DNA of 64,000 nucleotides from CALKZN01 sp050633785 (lineage in GTDB: Bacteria; Pseudomonadota; Gammaproteobacteria; Arenicellales; Arenicellaceae): positions 1-64,000 of the forward strand of contig JBOEHE010000031.1 of the NCBI GenBank assembly GCA_050633785.1. The letters run 5' to 3'. Positions 17,742 through 27,567 of this stretch are shown here, piece by piece. The first letter of the stretch is position 1; every line of letters begins with the position of its first letter. Below the pieces are notes generated by a model that had not been told where the DNA came from, made no database searches, and worked only from the letters and a program-made list of their open reading frames with translations. A program made the position numbers and the translations under genes.

Positions 17742-20700
17742 TCATAGAGGGTTACCAGGCGCTGACGGAGGATTGATTGGCTGGGGATTAATACGCAATG
17801 AGTTCGGCACGATAAAAGCGTGCCAGGCATTACAAGTTGTGCCAAAACGGTAATCATTATCAACGCAGGTACCATGTAAACCAGATAGTTCTACTCTGCT
17901 GGCACTTGTGTCATTTGATTCCGTTTCAATCCGGTTATGCGAAACGATATAGGTCTGGGCAAAAATACTGTCATCCGGGTTGCTGTGATGAATGCCAATA
18001 CCAAAAGAAGCACCATTCTCATCAATAGCGAACACATCTCTATCACCCAGTTGATTACCATTGACGACCATATAACGACTGACATGCAGGTAATCATCAT
18101 CAGTGCCGGTATAGGTGTCATTTCTGGTGCGTCCCTCAACATCATCCTGCCAGGTCGACGGCAAATCATCACGATTCAAGTATTGCCCTTGGAACAACTG
18201 CGCATCAGCGCAAATCCTTGTTGTTAATTTAGCTTTATTGGCTTCGTAATGCTGCCCAAGAAAGGCATTACGCATGATACTGAAACGATACCAGCCCATC
18301 ACACGCAAAGAGTGTTCCCCTGCCTTGCGAAAACTGGAATCAACAATTCCAGTAAAGTTGACCATGGAACAACCAATACCCGCCACATTCAAAGTCATGT
18401 CATTCACTTCAGCTTCAACAGAACCAACCACATTCACGGCAGAAATATAAGCTCCTTTAGGAAAGGGCACGTTGCTGCAATCCAGCACAGTAGGGTGATC
18501 GGTGCACCGGATGCCTCCCGAGAAAGCAATTCTGCCGCCAGCAACCTCAGAGGCCTCGGCGTCCATATCAATAGTATGCAGGCCAACATGACTGAACGAT
18601 TCAGCAAAGTCAAAGCCAGCCATTTTTATGCCTTCAAAATACGCATTTCTGGTCCAACCGTGATCAGCAACATCCTGATTGGCAATCAGAGTATCAATCG
18701 AATCCATATCTGCCTGGCTGGCAGCGTTAGACGGACTGAACGAAGCCAGATTAGTATCGACTATGCCGTTGATAAATGGATATGCATCTGCCTCATCACC
18801 AAAGTGAGTGACTTTGAAGTCAGATTGACCAATTTGCACATACCATTTATTGGTCTTCACAGCAGGTTTACCATCTCTTGGCGGTTTTATTGAGGTCACC
18901 AAGTCACTATCGGAAAAAACATCGCCACGTTTGAGCAGAACCAGCTTACCATCCAGCTGATCCGGCAATGGCAGAGATGTTCGCCTGCTGGCTCCTGCGG
19001 GGCATGGTTTGTCAAAACTGCTCCAATTCGAAGCCATGCTCAGTGTATTCGACACACATAGAGTATCTGCTGCGCTCCATTGGGCAGCTTCAGATCGAAC
19101 GGTTATCGTGACAAAGGCATCATCATAGTCACCTGCGGAATTTCTGGCTCGCAAGCCGACCTGATAAGAACAGACCTGCGTCTCACACAGAAAGGTTTTA
19201 GTGACCATAGGGACATGACCTTTTTCATGTGCAGTGTCACCATCGACATAACTATACGTCTGACTATAAAGAGAACCATAGGTGTCTGTCTCGTCCGTAT
19301 CAAAGTCCCAATAATAAGACAGTTGCGACCAGATACCATGCCCATCAAGACCTTGTGCTGTGGTTTTATCCGCGCTGAACACCACGGTGCATGGCGAAGC
19401 ACAGTCGGTGCGCGAAGGGTTAATAACAGCATTAATTGGTTGATTGCCGCCGCCGCTGACACTATCGATAATACGATTAAACACATCGTCCGCTTCTGCA
19501 GATAACACTGCAGCACCAGCCTTATTAGGGTGCAGACCATCCAGGTCATACACATCGTCTAAAACACCATCTCTATCACCATCGAGCAATAGGTCATAAT
19601 CCACGATAGCAATCTGACCACTTGAATTTTCAACCAGGCTTCTTACCTGAGCATTGTAGGCATTGCGCTGATTTTCCTTGGCTTGAGTCCAACTGGTTTC
19701 AAAACCATTAAAAGGTCCAGCGGTAACAAGCACGGGATACATACCATGCTCAGTACACCAATCAATATGTGCCTGCAGATGGGCAAAAGTAATCGCTGCG
19801 CTGTTTTCTTCCAAGTGAATATCATTCACCCCTTGAGCTAACCAACAGATGCCAGGTGCGCCATCATTTGAGTTCCTGGCAAGCGCTTCAGCCAACATAT
19901 TGTCCAATAGAGCATTTGCATCTGGGTTTGTATCTGCAAGCGCTCGACCAGATTGATTATTCATAGTCACCACATAATTCGGCGTGGTGTTGCTATCATC
20001 GAAACCATAAAACGGAGCCCAGACGCCGAACGATAAAAAGGTGCCAAATGAGTCGGTGATCGCCAGCACATGAGATGCGCTTGGTGAGTCGTCAGTCGTT
20101 GACGGAACAACGAATGAGGTAAGTCCAGTAGCAGCATCATAAGACACACTTTTAGGAAAGTTGAATGAGGCACCGCTGATACCCGACCGACTGACGGTCT
20201 GCCTGCGCTGGTCCACTTTGACAAACTCATTCGGCAAACTATCTTGAGTTGGAGACACGCTGAACCGGGAAATAGTCAATGCATTTGTACGAGTATCATT
20301 TGTCATCACACCTAAACCCAGCCTCACAGGAGTGATTGCCAATTTTTCCGTCAAACTCACTACTGTGCAATAAATACCATTTTGCGTAACTGTTCTGGAC
20401 TTGGTTCCTGTCAGACCGGAATTGACTATTTCCAGACTGGCACCACGGACCCCGGATGCTGTCTCGGTATAACCCGAGACTTCAAAACAAAAAGAGACAT
20501 CATCATCCGGCCATAAGGCGCCCACTGGAAATTCAATATACGCCCGGGCATTTGAACCGTCACCCGGTACATTACGTGTGAATGTTACAGATTCTCCATC
20601 AGCCGCAACAGCAACACTGGCATTCGACTCTGTTACCACCTCCCAGTGAGAAAAGTCATTATGGTTGGAAGTCGACAAGGAAACACCTACGGCTGGAGTT

Positions 20701-21770
20701 CGCAGCACATTCTTGACGGCTCGGCCTGCTTTGAGACCATTGCCGGGGGGTATAACGATATCCTCCTCAACGGTGATCGATATCGTCGTTTGTGCCTCGA
20801 GATCATCATCATCCACAGCAACCGCTTGCAAACTGTGTTGCCCCAAACCCAAATCATCCAAATTCCAGACAAAAGGAGAGCTCGAGTCACTGCCCTGCAA
20901 CAAGTCATCGACATATAAATCGACCCGCTGAATGCTTCCATCAGCATCACTGGCAGCAACAACCACATTGACACGGTTGCCTTCGGTAAAAATTTCATTC
21001 GCATTCGGAGTTGAAAAACTCACCGTTGGTGGAATCTCAACCACTACCGCTCGCACACTGATCGTACGAACAGCCTGAGCAGTCAAACCTTCGTCATCAA
21101 AAACAACCGCCCGTAAGATATGTTGCCCTTGCAGTAAGCCCGTGACGTTCCATTCATAAGGCTGGCTTGAATCAGCATTGAGCAATGTGTCATCAACATA
21201 AAGCTCAACCTTTTCTACTGCACTATCGTCACTGGCCGTTACACTGACGAAAACATCCTGGCCTTCATCAAACGCCTGGTTGTCAGCAGGGGTATTGAAC
21301 GCTACCGTCGGAGGCTCCGGCACATTTCCAGCAACCACCGAAATAGTCCGAATTAACTGCGCACTCAGGCCATCATTATCATAGGCAACCACTCGCAACT
21401 GATGCAGGCCAACAGCTAATTGGCTCAATACTGGATCAGCAGCACCTTGCCCGGTGTCATTCCATGTATAAGGAGGGTTGCGTTCAGTCCGAACTGGTGT
21501 GTTTGCTCCATCAATATATAGCTCGACTCGATCAACACCCCCATCATCAGTAGCTGTCACCTCAACACGGATATCTGAGCCAACGGTAAACTCCTGATTG
21601 GCATTTGGCCTGACGAAAGACAGTTGCGGAGGAGTCGATGATACAGCACCACCTTCATCAAGAAGCAGGAGTTTGATAACAGGTAGAATTTTCTCCGTAA
21701 CACCAGCCTGACTGGCTTGTATCGGAACAAATGACAACAACACGATTAAACTGACAACAATGCGTAACAT
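17742..21770 (-). CDS. Large exported Ig-like/SGNH hydrolase/PKD/beta-helix protein
   Basis: 1342 residues. Order: signal peptide (to about 20), LPVIKLLLLDEGG motif, three bacterial Ig-like repeats (about 47-145, 150-245, 248-340; each starts PPxxxFxxPxxNxxF and contains RVELYxDD), a beta-sandwich (about 345-500), an SGNH/GDSL-like hydrolase domain (about 560-785) with Ser in ITDSFG, Asn in GVND and the Asp/His pair in DGLHPNKAG, then a PKD-like domain and a beta-helix almost identical in layout to the 15929-17719 product. The SGNH part suggests deacetylation or ester hydrolysis on a glycan. It lies between two related exported genes, with gaps of 57 and 22 bases. Confidence 0.83.
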   Translation of the reverse strand: MLRIVVSLIVLLSFVPIQASQAGVTEKILPVIKLLLLDEGGAVSSTPPQLSFVRPNANQEFTVGSDIRVEVTATDDGGVDRVELYIDGANTPVRTERNPPYTWNDTGQGAADPVLSQLAVGLHQLRVVAYDNDGLSAQLIRTISVVAGNVPEPPTVAFNTPADNQAFDEGQDVFVSVTASDDSAVEKVELYVDDTLLNADSSQPYEWNVTGLLQGQHILRAVVFDDEGLTAQAVRTISVRAVVVEIPPTVSFSTPNANEIFTEGNRVNVVVAASDADGSIQRVDLYVDDLLQGSDSSSPFVWNLDDLGLGQHSLQAVAVDDDDLEAQTTISITVEEDIVIPPGNGLKAGRAVKNVLRTPAVGVSLSTSNHNDFSHWEVVTESNASVAVAADGESVTFTRNVPGDGSNARAYIEFPVGALWPDDDVSFCFEVSGYTETASGVRGASLEIVNSGLTGTKSRTVTQNGIYCTVVSLTEKLAITPVRLGLGVMTNDTRTNALTISRFSVSPTQDSLPNEFVKVDQRRQTVSRSGISGASFNFPKSVSYDAATGLTSFVVPSTTDDSPSASHVLAITDSFGTFLSFGVWAPFYGFDDSNTTPNYVVTMNNQSGRALADTNPDANALLDNMLAEALARNSNDGAPGICWLAQGVNDIHLEENSAAITFAHLQAHIDWCTEHGMYPVLVTAGPFNGFETSWTQAKENQRNAYNAQVRSLVENSSGQIAIVDYDLLLDGDRDGVLDDVYDLDGLHPNKAGAAVLSAEADDVFNRIIDSVSGGGNQPINAVINPSRTDCASPCTVVFSADKTTAQGLDGHGIWSQLSYYWDFDTDETDTYGSLYSQTYSYVDGDTAHEKGHVPMVTKTFLCETQVCSYQVGLRARNSAGDYDDAFVTITVRSEAAQWSAADTLCVSNTLSMASNWSSFDKPCPAGASRRTSLPLPDQLDGKLVLLKRGDVFSDSDLVTSIKPPRDGKPAVKTNKWYVQIGQSDFKVTHFGDEADAYPFINGIVDTNLASFSPSNAASQADMDSIDTLIANQDVADHGWTRNAYFEGIKMAGFDFAESFSHVGLHTIDMDAEASEVAGGRIAFSGGIRCTDHPTVLDCSNVPFPKGAYISAVNVVGSVEAEVNDMTLNVAGIGCSMVNFTGIVDSSFRKAGEHSLRVMGWYRFSIMRNAFLGQHYEANKAKLTTRICADAQLFQGQYLNRDDLPSTWQDDVEGRTRNDTYTGTDDDYLHVSRYMVVNGNQLGDRDVFAIDENGASFGIGIHHSNPDDSIFAQTYIVSHNRIETESNDTSASRVELSGLHGTCVDNDYRFGTTCNAWHAFIVPNSLRINPQPINPPSAPGNPL

Positions 21771-21827
21771 AAGAGTCTCAACAATTTACAGGTTTTTTTG
21801 ATGAATGGTAAAACAACAACTCCCCGG

Positions 21828-23681
21828 CTAGGGGGCATACCCCTGTCGAATATAGGCATTCACGGCATCAGCTTCATATTCTGGCCGGTAGTTAAAACGC
21901 GATTGTTTGCGGGCTTCACGGGCAAAATCAGCCAGAGTTGAACCGATTCCCAACTGAGCAGCATAACTATCAACATTACGTCCCGGATCAGAAGGGGAAT
22001 ACGTTGACACAGCAGCATTAGTTTCTCCTGACCGCGTTCGCCACTGTCCTATATTGAGAAAAGGAAATCCATTATCGAACCAACCATCACTGTTGGCGCT
22101 GGACGAAGTGTAATTTGAGAAGTAGTCGTTGCCAGAATAACTGACGTCATCAAAATTCCCTTGATGGGTAATCAATGGCCCTGTGCCAATCTGGGTAAAA
22201 AATGTATTATTCTGAATCTGCACAGAATCCCAGCCCACCTTCGAAGCGACTCTCAAAGCGCGGTTATAGCCATGCGTAATATTGTTTCTGATGGTTACGT
22301 CAGTGTTAAAATCTCTTCCCAGACCAAAGGAAAATCCATTGCGAGCATCTAATGGATTAACAAAGTAGTTGTTTTCATACACAGTATTATTGTTGTTCTC
22401 AACAGTGATTCCCCAGGTAAATGCTCGTGTGGTTGGTTTAGTGCGAGCAATATCAGTGAAAACATTATTGCTGACTACAGAGTTATTATGCGTGTTTGTT
22501 TCCGAGCTATTGCCTCCCATGGCAATGCCGATTTCGCCTTCCGCAAATAGGTTATTATCGACCCTCAGACCATCAACGCCCCCCGAAGAATTGCCAGACA
22601 CCTTCAGGCCAATGCTGGATGCTCGCAGAAAAAGATCGTTTCTGACCGTGACATTTTTGACATCGGACAGATAGACATTATGATTGAAAATAGTCGCACA
22701 AGCTCCATTGGGTCCCACTGGAATATCCGGATTCCAACCATTTTCATCCCAGACATTACCTTCCAGCAAAGCCGTATTGGTTCCTGAACCCATAAACATT
22801 CCTGAAGGCCTGAAAGCAGAATTACCATGAGGGTTACGAGTGCCGTCGGCATTGAAGCGACATGTTCCAGCATGGTAACTTCGGTAAATAACATTTCGCC
22901 TCAGTTGGATATTGTCAACGCTCTGTACAATAAACTCACCATATTCCACATAGTTATCTTCCAACAGAATATTGCGACTGCGAGCATTGCCGACAAAGCG
23001 GACAGCACCACCACTGGTTCCATCGTAATCAGGCGTGTTGGGCTGTTTTTTATAGGAGATAAAAGCCAACCCTTGCACCGCAACATTGCTGAATTCACGC
23101 CCATTATCATTGATAAAATTGGTTTTGATCTCGAGTCGCGGGCGACGTGTTGAATTGCCATAGCTGGCAATAATCATTTTTTCATTTGCGCTCCTTCCTC
23201 CCAAATGAAAACGACTGTTCAAAACCGTATCGCGCCAACGGTCACCTCGTTTCAACAGCAGAACGTCTGGAAATCCACTGCGAGTCAAAGCAAAACCACG
23301 TTCAGGTGTTGCAACTGCAGTCGCCGGAGTCAAACCATCGTTGGCATCGTCACCAGTCGAAGAACTGACATAAATCACCTGTGAATCAACACTCAGATCA
23401 AATGTGGTCCAACCATTTTCCTGCAAACGGGAACCGGCTCTTTCTGAACCATCAGCCGAGTTATAACACCCTAGATCAAATTGCCAGTCTGTCAAGCCAT
23501 CACCATCATTGTCAATACCATCATTGCATTGACCTGTTGGCTGAACGATATCCTCATCCAACAGCAAGGAATTTATTATCGGAGTATGCAGTGCCGTAGA
23601 ACCAGCGCCTGCAGATTGTGCGTGGATAACAGATGAAAAACAGCACAACATCGATAAAATACTAACCAGATATTTCGACAT
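21828..23681 (-). CDS. Exported right-handed beta-helix repeat protein
   Basis: 617 residues from ATG 23681, which has AGGAG five bases upstream; an earlier in-frame codon adds only five residues. A signal peptide ends VIHAQ; then comes the TPIINSLLLDED motif shared with the next two genes, and a calcium-type Asp-rich stretch CNDGIDNDGDGLTDW. From about residue 90 the protein is a parallel beta-helix: VLLLKRGDRWRDT, then repeated turns such as NILLEDNYVEYG, VTVRNDLFLRAS, VSNNVFTDIA. Such folds are typical of polysaccharide lyases, epimerases and phage-like tailspikes, but no active site could be named. It is the first gene of the three-gene group. Confidence 0.82.
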   Translation of the reverse strand: MSKYLVSILSMLCCFSSVIHAQSAGAGSTALHTPIINSLLLDEDIVQPTGQCNDGIDNDGDGLTDWQFDLGCYNSADGSERAGSRLQENGWTTFDLSVDSQVIYVSSSTGDDANDGLTPATAVATPERGFALTRSGFPDVLLLKRGDRWRDTVLNSRFHLGGRSANEKMIIASYGNSTRRPRLEIKTNFINDNGREFSNVAVQGLAFISYKKQPNTPDYDGTSGGAVRFVGNARSRNILLEDNYVEYGEFIVQSVDNIQLRRNVIYRSYHAGTCRFNADGTRNPHGNSAFRPSGMFMGSGTNTALLEGNVWDENGWNPDIPVGPNGACATIFNHNVYLSDVKNVTVRNDLFLRASSIGLKVSGNSSGGVDGLRVDNNLFAEGEIGIAMGGNSSETNTHNNSVVSNNVFTDIARTKPTTRAFTWGITVENNNNTVYENNYFVNPLDARNGFSFGLGRDFNTDVTIRNNITHGYNRALRVASKVGWDSVQIQNNTFFTQIGTGPLITHQGNFDDVSYSGNDYFSNYTSSSANSDGWFDNGFPFLNIGQWRTRSGETNAAVSTYSPSDPGRNVDSYAAQLGIGSTLADFAREARKQSRFNYRPEYEADAVNAYIRQGYAP

Positions 23682-23888
23682 ACCAACTCCTATCAAAAAC
23701 GAACTTATGATACGTTGAGGAGATAAACTGATGATTATTACTTATGTAACCAGTTGCACCTCAATAAACTGTTGACCTAAAAAACATAAATAAATCAAAC
23801 AGCTGTGGAGTATACGACTCGGATTTACTCAGCAGAATATCTTAACTTGCTATCTAGCCCAGGTTTCTATCCAATCTTGCTTTTGCGT

Positions 23889-24821
23889 TTATTGCAACTT
23901 GCGAAAACGCAGTGGGGAATAACCCGTTTGTCGGCTGAACATTCGTGTGAAATTATTAGCGCTATCATAGCCAACCATAACCCCAATTTGTTCAACCGAC
24001 AAACGGGTATCAACCAATAGTTTCTTAGCATGCCGCACTCGAATCTTCAGGACATATTGTCTGGGAGAAAATCCGGTGGACTGCTTAAAAAGACGAGCAA
24101 AATGAAAACAACTCAGATTACTCAACAACGCCAACTGTTCAAGACTAACCCTTTGGTTAAAATGCTCCTCCATATACTCAACCACTGACTTTAATGTCAA
24201 AGCTGACAAGCCTCCCCGATAAACCTTCAGGCCTGAATTGAAAGTACAATAACGGGATATCACATGCACACACAACATGTGCAGGCTTTGTTCAAGATAC
24301 ATTGAACAAAGCCTGTCACCTGCATTCATTTCATACTGCATAGCCTTTGCCAACTGATAAATTAGCGCATCGTGTTTTCCCATTTGATGTTGAACTTCAA
24401 TCAATGAAGCATCCTTATCAAAGGTTTCCATAGCCACTTGAGCCAGTTTTTCAGGAGAAAAGTGAATGACAATATTCGACATGGGAGCAATCACATCTTC
24501 AGCCAGCCAACGCCAACCCACCGCATTGTCGCCCGCCGCACCAATCCCAAAAGCGGCTTCGTTTCCCAGTCCCTTTACAGACTCCCATCGTCCATTGCCA
24601 CTGTGATATTCACCTTTGATAAAACTCCCTTGAGATTGCACACCAATAATATGCATATTCGTCGCAGGCACTTCAAATCCATCAGCATTATCCACCGGCA
24701 GGAACACCTCCGACACCACCATATCGTGATAACACTGCTCAACACCAGCAGCATCACCAACTTCAGGTAAATAGTCGCTATAATCTTTGCCTGACGCAAT
24801 ATCAATGATTTCCCGTTTCAT
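23889..24821 (-). CDS. AraC-family transcriptional regulator
   Basis: 310 residues. The C-terminal 100 residues form the double helix-turn-helix of the AraC family (QLALLSNLSCFHFARLFKQSTGFSPRQYVLKIRVRHAKKLL, continuing to GYDSANNFTRMFSRQTGYSPLRFRKL; shown here only in part). The N-terminal 190 residues look like a cupin-type sensor of unknown ligand. It ends 207 bases upstream of the three beta-helix genes, reading in the same direction, and stands opposite the lipoprotein hydrolase at 25222, so either could be its target. Start ATG 24821 has AGGGGA close upstream. Confidence 0.9.
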   Translation of the reverse strand: MKREIIDIASGKDYSDYLPEVGDAAGVEQCYHDMVVSEVFLPVDNADGFEVPATNMHIIGVQSQGSFIKGEYHSGNGRWESVKGLGNEAAFGIGAAGDNAVGWRWLAEDVIAPMSNIVIHFSPEKLAQVAMETFDKDASLIEVQHQMGKHDALIYQLAKAMQYEMNAGDRLCSMYLEQSLHMLCVHVISRYCTFNSGLKVYRGGLSALTLKSVVEYMEEHFNQRVSLEQLALLSNLSCFHFARLFKQSTGFSPRQYVLKIRVRHAKKLLVDTRLSVEQIGVMVGYDSANNFTRMFSRQTGYSPLRFRKLQ

Positions 24822-25221
24822 TTCATCCCCTTACACGACCTTTCTGCTGACTCTTTAACTCAAAAACTGCACTTTAAACCAATATGGCCGGAAATTCATT
24901 AGTAGAACAGTGGCCTAGAGACCCATTTAGACTGTGAAAGTGTCAGTCCGTTAAACTCCAACATAAAAGCGTGAGCTACTGCCCGTCAATCTATTTTGAC
25001 ATACCAAGCAATCAGCGTTATCAAAAGAAAAAAAACAAAGAGAAAGCAAAGGACAGGCACTCTATTAGAATCAAAGGAATCTAAGTGTCTGTCCCTGTTT
25101 CACTCCTGTTTCACTTAGTAGTACAGCAGCCCAAAAACCAATTCACACCTGGAAGGAACGTATTATTTAATAGTAATGAGATTATCACGTAATTTTGACC
25201 GACAATGACTACCCTTGCTGG
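24822..25221. other. Divergent intergenic region with repeat elements
   Basis: 400 bases between the AraC gene and the divergent hydrolase. It should contain both promoters. It holds an 18-base element at 24884-24901 (ATGGCC-GGAAATTCATTA) that recurs with two changes at 34569-34586, and the GGACAGGC hairpin at 25051-25094. No clear -35/-10 pair was found by eye. Confidence 0.4.
25051..25094. repeat. REP-like inverted repeat
   Basis: GGACAGGCACT at 25051-25061 pairs with AGTGTCTGTCC at 25084-25094 with one G-T wobble, and an inner TTAGA/TCTAA pair extends the hairpin. The core AAGGACAGGC also occurs at 27301-27310 and 32174-32183, each in an intergenic gap. This pattern is like the extragenic palindromes spread by REP-associated transposases, though none is in the window. 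Confidence 0.55.
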
Positions 25222-26094
25222 ATGACACATTATAAAGCAATCATTTTGGTTTCTATCTTCCTCAGTCTAAGCGCATGTGCAAGCTTTCAGGGTAAAGAGC
25301 TGGATTACTCTTACGTTCCAACAGACATTCCAAACAAATCAATGAACTACAGTGTCTATACACCTCCAGGCTGGACAGCAACTGAGCAATTGCCTCTGGT
25401 GCTGTATCTGCACGGAGGTGGTGATGACCACAGGAGCTTTGAAAAATTTGGAGCCCATAAAGTCCTTGATAGAGGTATGAATAATGGCAGCATACCTCGG
25501 GCAATTCTAGTCAGCCCTGATGGTGATCTAAGCCTCTGGGAAAACTGGGCTGATGGAACACGTAACTATCGGGATTGGGTGATGCGGTCTGTGCTACCCA
25601 AGGTACAAAACGAATACAACACCTTACCGTGTCCCGAGCATTGTCATCTAATGGGTATTTCTATGGGAGGACATGGCGCCATGCGCTTCGCTTTGTTTGA
25701 AAAGGGAATGTTTTCCAGCATTAGTGTATTGAGTGCATCCATTATTTCCAAAGAACAAAGCCAACGGGCAAAGCGGTCCGTGTTGATGAAATTACTCTTT
25801 CCGGTCAAGCGCATTTTTGGTGAAAATTATGAGGCTCTACATCGCAAAGAAAATTTTTACACCACATGGCCCAATGATCCTGATTTACGAAAAATGCGGT
25901 TACAGCTAATCTGGGGCGACAATGACACACCAAGAATTCGACAAGCCAATGAGTCATTTCATCAAACCTTGCTCAAAGCTGGTGTTGATCATGAACACTT
26001 CGTCTATTCAGGCAAACACAAGTGGGTCTCATGGCTTACGCAGCTGAATAAATCGATGAGTTTTTTGTTATCACATCAAAGCAATGACCCTTGA
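25222..26094 (+). CDS. Alpha/beta-hydrolase lipoprotein (esterase D-like)
   Basis: 290 residues from ATG 25222; a TTG nine codons earlier keeps the frame but would spoil the short signal. The N-terminus is a lipoprotein signal, SIFLSLSAC, placing it on a membrane facing the periplasm. The hydrolase part shows LVLYLHGGGDDH (oxyanion hole), the nucleophile elbow GISMGGHGAMR (esterase-D/S-formylglutathione hydrolase style), Asp in WGDNDTPR and His in GKHKWVSW near the end. The substrate is unknown; feruloyl-esterase or carbohydrate-esterase relatives are possible. It stands alone, divergent from the AraC gene. Confidence 0.85.
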   Translation: MTHYKAIILVSIFLSLSACASFQGKELDYSYVPTDIPNKSMNYSVYTPPGWTATEQLPLVLYLHGGGDDHRSFEKFGAHKVLDRGMNNGSIPRAILVSPDGDLSLWENWADGTRNYRDWVMRSVLPKVQNEYNTLPCPEHCHLMGISMGGHGAMRFALFEKGMFSSISVLSASIISKEQSQRAKRSVLMKLLFPVKRIFGENYEALHRKENFYTTWPNDPDLRKMRLQLIWGDNDTPRIRQANESFHQTLLKAGVDHEHFVYSGKHKWVSWLTQLNKSMSFLLSHQSNDP

Positions 26095-26275
26095 GCCAAG
26101 CACTACCTGAAAAAGTACAAAAAGAGAAAAGCAATAGGAAGACTTTCAGGGGAAAATCACACACCTGCGGCTGTTACTGAATTCTCAAGCACGAAACTAA
26201 AGCCCTGCTCTCTATCCACAGGAACTCGAAAACATTTGATACTATAGCCACTTGGAAAAACTAATTTCGCAAGCT

Positions 26276-27247
26276 ATGCACATTATTCCTTATTCCGAGA
26301 AGACTGCTGATCGCTTTATCCAAGTATTGTCAAAGTTTGATGGGAAACACGCAGATACCTATATAACGTCTTATGCATACCATATCTTGACGGGTAGAAA
26401 CGGGCTCACTATGTATGTTCAAGACGATAAGCACATTCTAGTATCCACGCACCCCAATTCTCAGAATGAAGTTCTCGTATTTCCAGAGTTAAATGGCGTC
26501 AGTGATTTCACTCTTAAAGTCCTTGACGAATTATTGAATGAATACGACCAAGTGGAGTTAGCTCGATATACACATTATGATTATTTGCAACTTTTAAGCC
26601 ATGCTAAAACCTCGGCATTTGTTCATTTATTTAACTTCACACCGTTTAGAAACAAGCAAATGGATTGGAATCATCCAGTTCGAATTTTAGATACCTATTT
26701 TGCGAAAAATAAAGGAGGTAATCTACGCAACCAAGTTAATAGAGTCGAAGCGAAATATACACGTGATATTTATCAAATAGTTGAGCCAAAGCAGTTCGAT
26801 ACCATCAAAGCCATCGTTATAAAATGGTCTAAAGAAAAACCATCGAACCCCAAGACACAACAAGATCTCGCTGCTTACTACCACCACCTTCTGGAACAGA
26901 TGCAAAAACGGATAATCATATATGATGGATTTATTTTGTACTTAAATAATACATCGGCTGGCTTTTCAATTTGGGAACTGCCAAACGGTGCTTCCAATAC
27001 TGCAAATGGCTTAGCTTCTTTGTCCTATCATAAAACTTTCAAAGGAGCCTCAGACTATCTAATGTGGGAAACGTGCAGACGTTTAGTAGACAAGGATATC
27101 CCATTCCTGAATTTGGGAGGTTCAGAGGAAAAATCACTCGATGCATTCAAAAGCAAAGCACAGCCATCTGATAAGAAAAATAGAATAACCCGGCCCTTGA
27201 CTGTAGAATTAAAATCAATATTGGTAGCCCGTATGTCAAATGACTAA
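26276..27247 (+). CDS. DUF2156/GNAT-like aminoacyl- or acyltransferase-type protein
   Basis: 323 residues from ATG 26276 (a TTG at 26252 is also in frame). The C-terminal half looks like the GNAT-related fold of DUF2156/phosphatidylglycerol lysyltransferase C-domains: RNQVNRVEAKY, AAYYHHLLEQMQ, IIYDGFILYLNNTSAGFSIWE, ASDYLMWETCRRL, and FLNLGGSEEKSLDAFKSK, the last typical of the family's closing strand and helix. No membrane segments, so it is not a full MprF-like flippase. Substrate unknown. It stands alone, and its base composition is more AT-rich than its neighbours. Confidence 0.6.
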   Translation: MHIIPYSEKTADRFIQVLSKFDGKHADTYITSYAYHILTGRNGLTMYVQDDKHILVSTHPNSQNEVLVFPELNGVSDFTLKVLDELLNEYDQVELARYTHYDYLQLLSHAKTSAFVHLFNFTPFRNKQMDWNHPVRILDTYFAKNKGGNLRNQVNRVEAKYTRDIYQIVEPKQFDTIKAIVIKWSKEKPSNPKTQQDLAAYYHHLLEQMQKRIIIYDGFILYLNNTSAGFSIWELPNGASNTANGLASLSYHKTFKGASDYLMWETCRRLVDKDIPFLNLGGSEEKSLDAFKSKAQPSDKKNRITRPLTVELKSILVARMSND

Positions 27248-27567
27248 AGCGTAGGCAATTTACATCAACAAAGCATTAAATGGAAGAAAAGGAAAAAGAG
27301 AAGGACAGGCTCTTAAGATAACCTAAAGAGTTAAAACCCCACATACCAGAATAAAATAACTCTACCATTTAAGTTTGGTTCTTTTTTCTGATGCACAAAA
27401 GATTGAAATCAGATCAACTTTACATCCCACCCTCAGATCACTTTTGACTTTAGAACACCTTGAGTTAGCCTGATACTTATAACTTAAGCAAATGTGCATC
27501 AGCATGCAATGTGAATCAATCGATGCTGATACTGTAACTCAATAAGAATAAAAATGGGGAACCTTCT
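27248..27567. other. Intergenic region before the TRAP-type binding protein
   Basis: 320 bases. It contains one copy of the AAGGACAGGC repeat (27301-27310) followed by a small CTCTT/AAGAG inverted repeat, then a T/A-rich stretch that probably holds the promoter of 27568-28617. A ribosome-binding site GGGGAA lies eight bases before that start. Nothing else was recognised. Confidence 0.4.

Noticed and set aside
18249..18893. Open plus-strand frame of 214 codons opposite the large beta-helix gene
   Set aside because: No signal, domain or ribosome-binding site; it mirrors a well-supported minus-strand coding region with family motifs.
20680..21700. Repeated segments suggesting a repeat array
   Set aside because: They are three coding Ig-like domain repeats of about 300 bases with diverged DNA, not a CRISPR or tandem DNA repeat.
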